From positions 19,744-83,743 of the forward strand of contig JAJSPD010000120.1 of assembly GCA_021307315.1 (NCBI GenBank): a stretch of DNA of 64,000 bases, written 5' to 3'. Shown here one piece after another: positions 33,051 to 44,800 of the stretch. The notes beneath the pieces are model-generated. The model searched no databases and was not told where the DNA came from. It saw only the letters and a list, made by a program, of their open reading frames with translations. The stretch's first letter is position 1, and each line of letters opens with the position of its first letter. Made by a program: the position numbers and the translations under genes. The stretch comes from Bisporella sp. PMI_857. Lineage: Eukaryota; Ascomycota; Leotiomycetes; Helotiales; Helotiaceae.

Positions 33051-33840
33051 ATGAGCACTATTCGCTTTCTTTTCTTTTGGCTCTGCGGCTTTACTAATAT
33101 CTACCTAGAAATTGCTGTACTATCGATATCATCGCCCAGCTTTACCAGCCAGCTGCATTACACATTCGACGAACTCTATAACCTTCAAGTCAAACTTTTC
33201 GATAATTTCATTTACTCAACGGACGTCATTCAAGCAAAGTCTATTAGCTTAACGCTGTTAGCAGAAAATGCACAAAAGCGAATTAACATTACAAAAAACA
33301 GCCGAGAGCTCAACACGGAGAATCTTTTTAGACTTTTTGCAAACTTCGCAACAAATCCTTATTCCGTCAGCTTGCTAAAAGTTTCAATTTCATATGAAAT
33401 CTCGCATTTCGCTGCTAGTAAAAACGCTATTTCGGCTGCTGCTCGATTTATGTTCGATTTCACCAGCCTCGGTCTTATTGTGCTTGTTGAGATTAATAGT
33501 TGAAATACTTGGAATAAAGCTAAGCAAGTTACGCAGTATTATAGAAACTTTAAATATTGGCAATAGACGGTTGATTATATAATTGCTTCAAAGTATTCTC
33601 TCAACGTTATATCTATATTTAGAATTTGTCTAAGCCCACGCAGTGCCCTCTTATTCAACGCTACTTCGGCTATTCAAGTGGTTAAAATCCTTACTAAAGC
33701 ATTAGCGGGTTATATTTGTAAAACAGCAATAACTTATTGCAATAGTACGAATACACAGAATAGCAATATGCCGGCATACTACCAGTATCTCCATTTAAAC
33801 AACCTGTACACTAGTATATTAATTTTTAACTTCTAAAATT
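33051..33840 (+). pseudogene. Secreted protein of unknown role, decayed
   Basis: The start at 33051 begins a hydrophobic leader (RFLFFWLCGFTNIYLEIAVL). Then SQLHYTFDELYNLQVKLFDN, STDVIQAKSISLTLLAENAQ and SISYEISHFAASKNAISAAA follow. After a TGA at 33501-33503 the same frame continues NTWNKAKQVTQYYRNFKYWQ, stop, TVDYIIA, both stops sitting where Trp fits. A later Cys-containing part (YICKTAITYCNST) follows a probable intron. It resembles a conserved family of secreted proteins in filamentous fungi with no known function. Confidence 0.6.
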
Positions 33841-33844
33841 ATAG

Positions 33845-34490
33845 ATTGCTAACACCTTTAAATCCTTATATTGAGCCTTCAGATAGTAGATACTGCACCG
33901 CGGTAAAGAATTATTTCAACATTTCGTTTATACTTTATAGCTATTAAGAATTAGCTATAGAGTTAAAGCTCCTAGAAACTCGAAACAGTATAATATCAAT
34001 AGCTTTAAGTACAACTTTTAAAAAGAAATCTATCTTTATTCGTAATCTTTAAACTGACAAAAACTTCCATTTTGCTCCTTGTTGAAACGAATATTGCCCT
34101 TGTTAATAGACAAAGTGTTAGTGTTGTGGCTACTAGTCCCAACTTATATAGCGGCGTCGCATGGCACAAAGCGCCACAGCCGCCACAAAAGTAAAAATAG
34201 CTTTTCAACGTCGTAGTGAAAGTCGGAAATCCATATTCAACCCCGATCTATAAGTTTAAAAAGCGAAAAGAACTGAGTAGAGAGAAATTCGGATATACTC
34301 ATAAAGTTAAAGTCGCTTGAATTCAAAGTATCTAACGTTATTCGAGTTTTATATTAAAAATACCTAAGTTAAAATAAAATTAAATCATATGTCAAAACTC
34401 GCACACTTATAGTTACTTGTAATATAAAAAACACTTGCCCCTAAAACGCTGGCTACTTATTGTACTCGCTGTAATAAAGGAATTGTCTTA
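33845..34490. other. AT-rich spacer, no gene seen
   Basis: No readable frame with a recognisable domain. Confidence 0.35.
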
Positions 34491-34495
34491 AGTCT

Positions 34496-35257
34496 TTATA
34501 GCTTTGAGAATATTTTACACTTCTTCAAACAAGCTTCAACACTGTTCGCGATGCTAGCTAGAATCTTTCCCTTGAATTTCGCCACATGCTTTGCATCGAT
34601 AGCCTGCTCAAAAGCGGCACTGACAACTTCAGGCGAAATAAAAAACAATTTATCAGCTACTTGCCCTGCCCCAAAATCTTCGTTGTTGAAAACCGTTACA
34701 AAAATCGCTAGCTCACACTCGGAGTTAAATTGAAAGTGTACGCTCCTCTGATAAAATAGCTGCATATTAAATGCTTTTAGCGTATTTGTGATTGCCCTTC
34801 GCCCGCGGGATAGTTCGCCGTCCTTAAAAACTCCATTCTCAGGAACCATCTTAGTGAAAACCGTTCCAGCGACTACAATTTGAAGCTCAACAGCACGAAA
34901 ATGTACATAAAGTGTATTGAACCTACAAAGTCCAAAAAACCCAACCGCCATACTAACACTAGTACCTACAAGTGCCGGGAATGTTTTCCGATTAGCGACA
35001 ACAAAATCTCCGCCTTTGCCTTTTTTGTTTTTTTGTGATTAATCGTTAAAACTAAAAACAAACTGTGTATCATCAGGCAGCATTTTAAATCGATCCGCAG
35101 CGGTATCAGCGAAAAAAAGTTGTTGTGTCAAAAAGAGCGTAAGCTCTGTAAATGGAACATCATTAACTTCTGTGCGTTTCTCGAGTAGTTTGTGCTGCGG
35201 CCCCGCAAAAGCGACGCTTGCAAAAACAGTAGCAAGAATAATAACTTTGAGGTGCAT
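34496..35257 (-). pseudogene. Spherulin/germin-like secreted cupin relic
   Basis: A signal peptide (MHLKVIILATVFASVAFAGP) starts at 35257. One frame runs to 34496 with a single TAA at 35039-35041. The mature part reads LTLFLTQQLFFADTAADRFK, then VVANRKTFPALVGTSVSMAV and CRFNTLYVHFRAVELQIVVA. This is the first cupin motif (G-x5-HxH-x4-E) with one metal His replaced by Tyr. The second motif region (FYQRSVHFQFNSECELAIFV) and a C-terminal helix with paired Cys (EACLKKCK) follow. Spherulin 1A-like proteins are secreted cupins of stress or encystment context. The lost His suggests the product would be inactive even if the stop were bypassed. Confidence 0.75.
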
Positions 35258-35259
35258 TT

Positions 35260-35920
35260 TTGCTGAAATTAGAATAATCAACCTGTCGGCGAATAAAAAT
35301 GTGTCTTTAGAATAGTGCTGAGTAATGTTTACAGTTCTGTTATCCTAACGACTGTAAATAGAGTAAATGTCGGCTTCTATATAAGTAGTGCATGTTAATA
35401 CGTAGCATTTGACTTTCGATCAAAGTCTATTTCTGGTTCTCCGCTAGCCAACTTTCAGTTCCGAATATCTATTGTTAAAACGTGCATCACAGCGTACCGA
35501 ACCTTCAAAGCCATTTATAATTCACAAAAATATTCATCGGCCGTAACGAGCTTTTTGCAGCTTTAATACGAGCAAGAACAAAATTAAAATCCCACAGCTT
35601 ACCCCAGGCGATGTCCCTAGTTTGCCGTTGCTTATAGTTTTACTAACTCCTGTAATTATCTATAGTTGAATTTAAACATATAACTATATCTCCATCAACT
35701 GCCAACCAAAATTCGGAACTGCCCTTACAACGACCGACCCAGTAAAAAAGACATGCAAACATTAGCACAGCAATCTTAGCAAGAAATTCTGCTAATGTGG
35801 CAATATGTGCTCCGGGCAGTAAAAACAACCGAACGAATAGCTTCGCTTTGGATGCTCCCACGTCCGTTATTTGCTAAGAAGAGTTGTCAGCACCCGCTGA
35901 ATCACAATGGCCCAAAAAAA
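35260..35920. other. AT-rich spacer, weak minus-strand ORF
   Basis: A 72-codon minus-strand ORF at 35643-35861 has a hydrophobic stretch (AKIAVLMFACLFYWVG) but no recognisable family. Confidence 0.25.
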
Positions 35921-35924
35921 AGCT

Positions 35925-36025
35925 TGCCCTGGCTCTACACCCTGGCTCTGCACCCTGGCTCTGCACCCTTGCTCTGCACCCTGGTTCTGCACCTTGGCTT
36001 TTGCACGGCTCTGCACGGCTCTGCA
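35925..36025. repeat. Minisatellite, GGCTCTGCACCCT units
   Basis: Seven or more units of about 12 bases (CTGGCTCTGCACC), the most regular array of this motif, just upstream of the second MFS relic. Confidence 0.85.
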
Positions 36026-36148
36026 CTCTATAGATCTAACGCCAACCTCTATAAACCCTATTTAGATATTATTGCTTCTGTAGTTTACTTCGCTTTAGTC
36101 TCTTAAGCCTTACTTGTCACTATTTTTAATTCTTCTTTTATAAGTTTT

Positions 36149-37964
36149 TTGGTCTCTTATCTAAATCATTTATCGTATACAGAAAAAATAGCACCAAAAG
36201 TCGAGCAAGCTAATACCGCAAAAAACACCACCGGAAATACAACTTTTCAACATTCATTTATCGACATCGAAAAAATCTCATTTCTTAATCTTAATCCCGC
36301 CGAAAAAAAAACCGCACAATTCGAAAAACCAATTAGTAGTTAAGCATAAGCGTTAGTCTGTGCTGGCCTTTTTCTAAAGTCTCTCTTTTATAGCAAGTTC
36401 TTTTAAAGCAGTCTATATTTCCCAAATTAATCATAAACTATTAAAACTGGATACTACAATTGCTGCTAATGTGCAAAAGCCTATTCTTGAATCCCTAAAA
36501 GAAATCGAAAAGTTGGCTTAAGTCGGTATTGGATTTCCTATAAGATCTGTCGCTGCGATTCTACTTATTGGATAATATTATGCTCTTTTTGAGATTAAAT
36601 ACCTCATGATTGGTAGTGTTATTCTTTTTAAAATCGGCAGTGCGGTTTGTAGTGCAGCACCTACCATAAATGCCATGATTGTTAGCAGAGTTATTGCTGG
36701 TTCAAATAGTGCAAGCATGTATCTAAAGTAAGATCATATTTTTTCTCTAGTTTATCGCGACGCGTGTCTAACCTTCTTCAGTGCCTTGACATACAATTCC
36801 GTTTTCACAAGCATAAAAAAGCGTCCTATCTACAATGCAGCAATCGGTTTGTGCTGAAAAGCAAAAGCAATTTTCGGACTTGTTATCGGCGGAAGCTTCG
36901 CAGAAAACAAAGCCACATAAAAATAAGCCTTTTACATCAACTTTCCATTAGCCGCTTTAGTCGCGCCAGTCTATATTTTCCTTTTTCCAAAATACAACGG
37001 CATGCCCGACATTTCCGGTTCTACAAAGTTGAAGCAAATAAATTAAGTTAGAGTTTTCCTTAATGCTAGCACTTAGACCTTTTTCCAGGTCGTATATGCT
37101 TTCTCGGGATCCACTTGGAAATAAACGTCCGCCGGACCAATTTCCCTCTGGGTCGTCTTCGGAGTCTTTTTTTTCGCTTACATCTTCTAACAAGTTTACT
37201 GCATCTTCACGACTTTTGAAAAACAACTATTCCCCGTTCAGATCCTTAAAAACAGAACTATCGTCCTTCTTTACATTGCCTATGCCGCCGCCGCCGCAGC
37301 TGTATTCATTACTATTTATTACATCCTTCTCTTTTTCCAATTTACGAAAAGTGACTCAGCGATCAAAACAGCAGTCCGCCTTCTGCTATTCATTTGTATT
37401 ATAATCTTTTTCATTATGCTTGCAAATAGCCTACTCTCAGTACTTGGACGGTATATGCCTATCTACATTATAGCTAGTATCTTCATAACAATTAGAAAGG
37501 CACTTATGCACACCGTTAATGCCAAAACCAAAACCGGCGCAATCTACGGCTACGAAGTCCTGGTAACGGTCGGAGCCGGTCTTGCATTGCAAGTTGCTTA
37601 CTTGGTGGCCGTTGTAAAAGTTAAGCCAGAAAATATATTCGGCGCAACTAGCGTTATGAATATTTCGCAAATCGGAAGCGCTGCTATCGCACTTTCTCTT
37701 GCGAATATTATTTTCCAGAATGTGAAGTTCACTAAGTTAAAAGATACTCTGGCAGGACGAGGTTTCAGTGCTGAGAAGCTCAGAGGCGCTTTTGCGAGTG
37801 CAAAGTCTACAATTCTTGCTGGTAATGACCCAAATGTCCAGAAGTTGGCGATACAAGCTATTGTGGATACTATGGATGTGATTTGGATCCTAGTTATTGT
37901 TGCTGGCGTTGTCAGTATTGTCAGCGGTGCTTTCATGAAGCGGGAAAAGCTGGCTCTTCAGTAA
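36149..37964 (+). pseudogene. Second MFS transporter relic (DHA2/TRI12-like)
   Basis: A Ser/Thr-rich N-terminal tail begins at 36149. The membrane part is followed through stops: YYALFEIKYLMIGSVILFKI, APTINAMIVSRVIAGSNSAS, VFTSIKKRPIYNAAIGLC, FGLVIGGSFAENKAT, stop-K-stop, AFYINFPLAALVAPVYIFLF. The last 180 codons (37416-37964) are open: YEVLVTVGAGLALQVAYLVA, MNISQIGSAAIALSLANIIF. In the AT-stop-K-stop-AFYIN segment the expected ATWRWAFYIN-like Trp-x-Trp became TAA AAA TAA, a dense G-to-A cluster typical of RIP. The ending is shared with fungal DHA2 exporters. Confidence 0.88.
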
Positions 37965-38059
37965 ATTAAAGACATGATGGAAATAGAGATAGAGCATTCG
38001 GGTTAGAGAAATGTATTAATGGTAGATTGGATTTGGAGACTGGAGAGGGCATTTGGGGT

Positions 38060-38330
38060 GTAATGCAAGATCTATAACGAGCTTTTACTCGCCGGTACAT
38101 TCGAATTTTAGTGTAATTTACTCGTTAATTGACCCACGTAGTGACTTTGCATGAATTTGCGTGCTACAGCAGCCACGAGGCTGGTGACGATTTTCAGCAC
38201 CTTAATGTGCTCCATTCAGGATTTCCTGTATATCTTGTTACAAAATCGTGGCAACTTTCTATTATCGAAGCTAGACAATCTGTTCCTCGCTTCCGGCTTC
38301 ATTACTACTCGTGTGGCGCAGACGGCCCCT
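38060..38330. repeat. Diverged copy of the element-arm motif
   Basis: TTTGCGTGCTACAGCAGCC (38156) followed by a GAGGCTGGTGACGATTTTC-like stretch matches the arm sequence at 4751 and, less well, 10680. It may be a decayed arm of the same transposon family. No TIR was found close by. Confidence 0.4.
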
Positions 38331-38454
38331 CTTTCCTCAATTTATTAACGCAATTTATCACAAAACTAGGCTATTATCCAATCTTAAACAAAGCACTCCT
38401 TTTTGTAATATCCTCAAACACCTACCAAAACTCTGTTCTTACTCAAAAGTACTC

Positions 38455-39123
38455 TTAAACGTAATTCCGCTTAGCTAGTGCTCCAGTACGAAGTGTTTTT
38501 ATCCTCTCTAATACCCAGTAGTTATAGACCAAATATAGCACAGACATATTTCCAGTACACAAACCAACCACGATAAGCGATATCTTAGCAGTAACGGACC
38601 AGTGCCCACCTTGAACGGTGTAAATGTTAATAAAGCCGACAAGCGAGTAAAGTAACCCGGGTCTTTGAATCATCCAGTTAGTACTTTTTTTTTTAAGATA
38701 GTCACAAGAAACTTACAAAAGTATGTTTCTAGCCAACCAAATAGCATTGCTGCGCCAAATATACCATAACCAGCTTGCTCCAGCTGTTCCAAATAAGCAG
38801 TAAAGTCCTGCGATCGCTAAAAGCGGCACATTCTTAAAAGTATTTTCAAGAACCATTCTACTATTACTACTAGAAATAATCTGTGAAGTTTAAGGACCAG
38901 TAAACGTTCCAGGGAATACGACATACCCAGCTAGTATAAGCCATGAAAAAAGTGCCGCCCGGATGTTGTCCCAAGCCCGTGCTTAAGTTACTTGGGCAGA
39001 CTTAGCCATATAAAGAGTATCTGTCGCGGATATTATCTGAGCATCATGCCCCGTTTCTTCCTTAAAAAATCCAAGCATTGCTTTTGTTAGATCAACTGAA
39101 ATAGTACTAAGTAAAGCGCTCAT
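38455..39123 (-). pseudogene. Four-helix membrane protein relic, one intron
   Basis: From Met at 39123: LTKAMLGFFKEETGHDAQII, two stops at likely Gln codons, AALFSWLILAGYVVFPGTFT and NVPLLAIAGLYCLFGTAGAS. A 54-base intron (38663-38716; GTAAGT donor, TACTAAC branch site) follows, then PGLLYSLVGFINIYTVQGGH, ISLIVVGLCTGNMSVLYLVY and a short basic tail ending LAKRNYV. Four hydrophobic segments. The function is unknown; similar small membrane proteins are common in filamentous ascomycetes. Confidence 0.6.
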
Positions 39124-39523
39124 TGTAGTTGTTAGTGATCCATCAAGTGTCGAACACGCCTTTTAATACCTCCAGCTGATGCTATTTTAAGAAAAGGCCG
39201 GTTTGGCTTCCTATATCATTACATACAAAAGCTGGCTGGCTTTGAAAAGCTACATAAGCTGAAAAGTGGCTTGCATATCTGGTAGTTTACCTGTTACAAT
39301 ATTAAACTGAAAAGTTTGTTAAGTCGAATCAGAAGCTTGAAGCTCTAAACCTTGCTCTATATGGGACAGCATTAATAAATAGTAGCAAGGAAGATTCAGG
39401 AATTTATTATAAGTGCAGAAATGTTGAAATAAAAAAAGTCACGTGGCCTTCAGAGAGTATAGGGCAAACTAGTGTCAATTGCTGAAGGTTGTAGAACCTA
39501 AACTACAGGAGAGAATCCCTCTA

Positions 39524-39769
39524 ACGTCTCTCACTGCGAGCCGAAACACCCTGTGTGCCGAAACAAACCAATCAAATCGCAAGGATTCCAACTTTTTCTT
39601 CGTAATATCACTTTTAAACTACCTACAATAAAAATTATTCATATTCAGATTTAGTAATATGTTCATCACACTATTCCTCCTAATATAGCGATCTATTAAT
39701 CTCAAAATTCATCCAATTTCGTTGTTCTGTTTCGGTACACAGGGTGTTTCGCTACGCAGGGAAGCACGT
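39524..39769. mobile_element. 246-bp MITE of the ACGTC-TIR family (F)
   Basis: Left end ACGTCTCTCACTGCGAGCCG with second motif CACCCTGTGTGCCGAAAC. The right end is the inverted version, ending GAAGCACGT. TA flanks both ends (39522-39523, 39770-39771). The right half matches 11042-11128. No coding capacity. It lies in decayed AT-rich DNA. Confidence 0.85.
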
Positions 39770-39779
39770 TACTTATAAA

Positions 39780-40850
39780 GGCGTGATACTCGCATGTCAA
39801 CACAATAATGCCTACTGATGCCTACTGGTGCCTACAATAGACTTTAGGTATGGTCCTTAGACCTAACCTGTTCAACAAGAAACCTAATGGCCATTTGGCT
39901 TTACCCAAGCATGTACAATAAAGGATAATTTTGACTATTACAGCTTTTATTGACTCATGTAAAAATACTCTCTGAAAAAAAAAAATGAATAATACTCTCT
40001 TGCTCTTTAACTAATCCTAAGTATTATTCATCACAAATGCATTTTCCTTGCTCTTAACATTAAATATATCTAGAATAGTTGTCCTCTCAGATTTATTAAG
40101 ACTTTGATAAAACCAAACTTCAGCACTTTTTTTCGTCTTAAATAGACTGATACATCGACGAAATGTTCGATAAATATAGCACCTCAAACTTTGTTTCGGT
40201 CTCATATCTCTTGCTCGTATTAGTCGAAGTAAATTTCCGCTAAAAAAAGCAAACTTACAGATTTTCGTAATACAATGTAGCCGAAACACGAACTCAGAAA
40301 GAATCGTAAGTAAAGCCATTTCGTGAAAGCAACAGCAATGATTGCTGGGTTCTTGCGACATATATTTTGATTTCCTACATCCTAAATTCGGACCCTATAC
40401 TTGGAACAGGGTGAAATTACGTCAGAATCGCGTTGTCACAAGCTCTTAAAATAGAACGTTGATATATCGAAGATTCTAATTAGAACATCTCATAAGACTC
40501 AGATCTAAGATTCTGCATTAATGAAATTCTATCTGAAATGAAAGAATAATATACGTGCACTTGCGGGAAACTCTTCGGGTTTCCGGTGAGATAACTTTAG
40601 CTGCGGGCCTTCAGAATTTTTGGAAAGCTGTTCTAGAGCGAAAAGCGCATTCTTTCGTACGGGCCGAGCAATCACTGTAAAGAATTAGCTTCAGATGCGT
40701 AAACTAAATACAGTAACCTCTAAAGGAAAAGCAAGTCTGTTTAGCATTTAAGCTTCTTGGCCTGGAAGCCGTGTCATTAGTTTCGCAAGCATAATCTTCC
40801 AGACGAATCGGCCCGGGGATCATCATTGGTTACCACATAATCTCACCAAA
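39780..40850. other. AT-rich stretch, one unassigned ORF
   Basis: A 114-codon minus-strand ORF (40017-40361; CCFHEMALLTILSEFVFRL) is Cys- and Arg-rich with no recognised family. Nothing else is readable. Confidence 0.25.
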
Positions 40851-40854
40851 AGCG

Positions 40855-40985
40855 TGCCCAGACAAAAGTGCAAAACAAAAGTGCAATACAAAAGTGCAAA
40901 GACAGGGTGCAAAGACAGGATGCAGAAACAGAGTGCAGAGACAAGGTGCAGAAACAGGGTGCAAAAACAAATGCAAAGTGCAAAA
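40855..40985. repeat. Minisatellite, opposite orientation (ACAGGGTGCAAAG)
   Basis: About ten units of 12 bases (GACAGGGTGCAA and variants); reverse complement of the arrays at 24160, 32730 and 35925. Confidence 0.85.
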
Positions 40986-41357
40986 ATAGAAAGTAGCTGC
41001 TGCAGTGCGCAAGCCTTATAGTAGCGCTTACAAATATTACTTGACTAAGAATTGACTGCGCAAGTTTAAAGTAGCCGGTTCTGGCTCCGGAGCTCCAGTT
41101 TTACAGAGCGCAACTTTTTGCCTCAGACTATGTCTGAGCGATTCCAATATAGACCTTTATCCTACTGCCTAACTTGCTTAGTAACATCGAAAACTCAAAC
41201 TCGAGCTGCATATTGTCTATACTAATACAATTCAATAATCTTTAAGCAACATGTCGCATATTACAGAGCCACGAAAATATTACGGCCTACTTCAACTCAA
41301 ATTGTCTTCAAATCCTATATCCGAATCTACATAGCCACTAAACCATCACTCGCGTAC

Positions 41358-41739
41358 TTATCTTTCTTCACACGCCAAAATCCAAGTCAATGCAAGCAAA
41401 AAGCTGAAAAGTTCGGCGACAACGTTAAGAAAAAAGCCGTATACTCGAAAAAAGTTCAACAGCCTCAAGAATATAGTTAAAAAAAAGAAAGAATTGTACC
41501 TCCAGAAAAAAGCTAAGCAGCAACAGCAAGTTGAAAAACAGTCGGGAAAAAACCTTGAGCTTTTGCAAGCACTAGATGTCAAAGAATGCATGTTAAAAAT
41601 CCAATCAGTTATATTAAGAAAGCTTGCTGCTGAAAAGAATCATCTCAAAAGCTTGGCAGAAATCCCTGGACTAGTAGTTGTAAATTTCGAAGAGCGAGCG
41701 AAAAAAGTAGCTAAAGCTTTGACTATATTGAAATATTAA
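41358..41739 (+). CDS. Basic coiled-coil fragment
   Basis: An open frame rich in Lys and Gln (KKKKELYLQKKAKQQQQVEK) with heptads continuing to FEERAKKVAKALTILKY, stop at 41737. No Met is obvious at the start, so it is probably an exon or remnant. The composition resembles the C-terminal part of the larger coiled-coil relic at 50582-52026. Confidence 0.3.
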
Positions 41740-41849
41740 AATGCTTAAAGTATTACATTTAATAAATACGAAGTAAAGTAATTTTGTTAGATGCGAGTTT
41801 AATAGCTGCTAGAAAAATGCTATCGAAAAAGTTTAGATTTCAATAGGAA

Positions 41850-44800
41850 ATACAGACCCAGCTTGTTCCGGATAACAAAAATAAACTGCCGGCGAGTAAT
41901 CCTTTTAAGCACCATCAAAATATTCGTTAGCAGATAAAAAATCACCTTCCCAGTCATATACGCGAAAGCTCCTGTTCCTCCAAATATAATATTTGATCTT
42001 TTTCACTGTTCGTTCGCGTAGAACATTTTCGTCTGCGGTTTTCCACTCACTATTTGCTCAAATGAAAATTATAATAAGTTTGCCGTTAATTTTAACAAGC
42101 TCCATTTCTGTCTGGCTACGCTGAGATTCTTTGTAATATAATTCCTTTTCTAATTCTTCGTCAACTTCGAACTGTCGAATCAGTTCCCCAGTATTATGCT
42201 GCGGAACCACGAGCGCCGTATTAAGCCTCTGTAAGCGAGCATCCTTTAGAATAGTAGTAAAAACAAATAGTTTAAGCCGTTTACTTCGATCCTTTGTCAG
42301 GAACGGAGCATCGGACGGTAGTTGTAAAGCATTGACTATAAAGACAGTATCGGCAAAGTCAGCTTGACAAATACAGAATCGATCTTTCCCGGCAAAAGCG
42401 AGCACCACAAATGCCCGTGATTTTGTCCTTGCCTGTCTCCGGAAAAAAAAACGTTTAGCATGCTGTAAAAAGATAGTCCTGTTTACAATCTCTTGTTCCT
42501 GCTCAAATAGTATCGTGAATGTCGCGGATAGTAGAAGCAAAAATACTGATAGAATAATAGAACGATAACTGTTTCCTGCACGCGGTCTATCTGTATTCGG
42601 TAGAGAAAAATCCCATTGGGCCATCTCTGTATTTTCTACCGATATGTCTTCCACAAAAAAGCTACTTGAGTTTTGCCTCTGCCGTCTTTTGCGCTAAGAC
42701 GATGCTAAGCGTTCTCTTTGTCGCTCCGAACCGTGCGTAAAGCTTGCAAAACGGCTCCTCCACCTGATTTTGCGGCGTCCGTCTAGGCTTCTTGGCCTTA
42801 ATAAAGTAGCGGTATACGTGTTTTCTATAAGCGTTTCTACCGAAGCTGGTAGAGTAGGAACCCGTAGGACAATATCCATATTTTCTGCTGATATATTTTC
42901 TACGACATAGCTGCCTAAGTCTCGCCTTTCACGCTGAAATAATGCTGAGCGTTCTCTTCGTCGCTCTAAGTAGTGCGAAAGCTTAGAAAAGCTTGCAAAA
43001 CGGCTTTTTCGCCTGATCTAGCGGCGTCCGTTTATACTTCTGGACCTTAAAACAGTAAAAGTATATGTGTTTTTTACTAGCACTCCGGCTGTATTCGGTG
43101 AAAAAAGAACTCAAGAAACTATTTCTGTATTTTCTGCTGATATGTTTTTTATATATATAACTTCTGCCGGCGTGTTTTCTATAAGCGCTCTTGCGGAAGC
43201 TGGTAAAGCGGGAACGTGTAGAACAATATCTATATTTTCTGCCGATGTGTCCTTTACAATAAAGCTGTTTAAGTCTCGCTTTTGCCGTTTCACGCGCTAA
43301 GATGATGCTAAGCGTTCTCTTTGTCGCTCCGAATAGCGTGAAAGCCTAGAAAAGCTTGCAAAACGGCTTTTTCGCTTGACCTGGCGGCGTCCGTCTATAC
43401 TTCTGGACCTTGAAACAGTAGAAATATGTGTGTTTTTTACTAGTGCTCCGGCTGTATTCGGTAAAGAAAAAACCCAAGGGACCATTTTTGTGTTTTCTGC
43501 TAGTATGTTTTCTATATTTATATTTTCCGCCGGCGTGTTTTCTATAAGCGCTCTTGCGGAAGCTAGTAAAGCGAGAACGTGTAAAACAATACCTATATCT
43601 TTTGCCGATATGTCCCTTACAATAAAACTGTCTAAGTTTCGCCTTTGCCGTTTCACGCGCTAAGATGATGCTGAGCGTACTCTTTGTTGCTCCGAGCGAT
43701 ACGAAAGGCCGATAAAACTTGCAGAACGGCCCCTCCGGCAATTGCTGCGGTGTCCGTCTATACTTGAAACAGTAGAAGTATGTATGTTTTTTACTAGCAC
43801 TCTAGCTGTATTCGGTAGAAAAAGAACCCAAGAAACTATCTTTGTATTTTCTGCTAGTATATCTTCCATATTTATATCTTCTGCCGGCGTGTTTTCTATA
43901 AGCGCTCTTGCGGAAACTGGTAAAGCGGGAACCCGTAAAGTAATGTTTATATTTTCTGCCGATATGTCTTCCACAATAAAGCTGTCCGAGTCTTGCTTTT
44001 GTCGTTTTTTGCGCTGAAATGATGCTGAGCGTACTCTTTGTCGCTCTGAGCGATGCGAAAAGCCGATAAGGCTTGCAAAACGGCTTCTCCGGCAATTGCT
44101 GCAGTGTCCGTCTAGGCTTCTTAACCTCTGCTCGGGCTAGGTTGTGAATAGAATAGTAGCGGTATGCGTGTTTTCTACAAAAATTCCTGTTAAGTCCGGT
44201 AGCAAGCGAGCCTTAGATGACGTTGAAAGTCCCTGGTCCGCTAGTAGCTGTTCTGAATCGCCGCTTCGTATTCTACTAGACTCTTCTCGGTGCCAGTTGT
44301 TGTTATCGCGTAATAAACGAAAAAACAACTGTCGATCTAAGTCATTCTCAGCAGTGCCGAAAAAGCTTTGAAAAAAGTCCCGCGTAATAGCAAATGATGT
44401 GAAGTATCGCCTGGGTGTAGTATCGTATAAAGTCGAATATATAGAGTCGAAGAAAAGGTAGCACTCATCTGCTTGAAAAACACTCAAACATGGCCGACTA
44501 CATTTGTCTGAGATATCTGATCTGCGATTCTCGTGATCTGAAGTCAACTCTAAGGAAGTTGTCTTTGCTTCGACACGTGCAATGTCACCGATGATTTCGT
44601 ATATAAGTTTCACTTTCCGTCGCATTAGTTCTTGATCGACTTGATAATAGTTTAAAGGCAAAATCCTTCGCACGCACTCTTCGATCACACTAATGTCTGC
44701 TGCCTTGCGGTCACGGTACCTTTGGCGTATACGCCTGTATCCGTTGTCAAAAACGAGTGCGGAGAGCTCTACCCACCATCGAAACTCCAATCCTGGCTGC

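Noticed and set aside
13260..41110. Scattered CCAATTCTGG-like motifs (13270, 25130, 27000, 27540, 41090)
   Set aside because: Similarity is limited to about 10-15 bases, with no paired orientation or borders.
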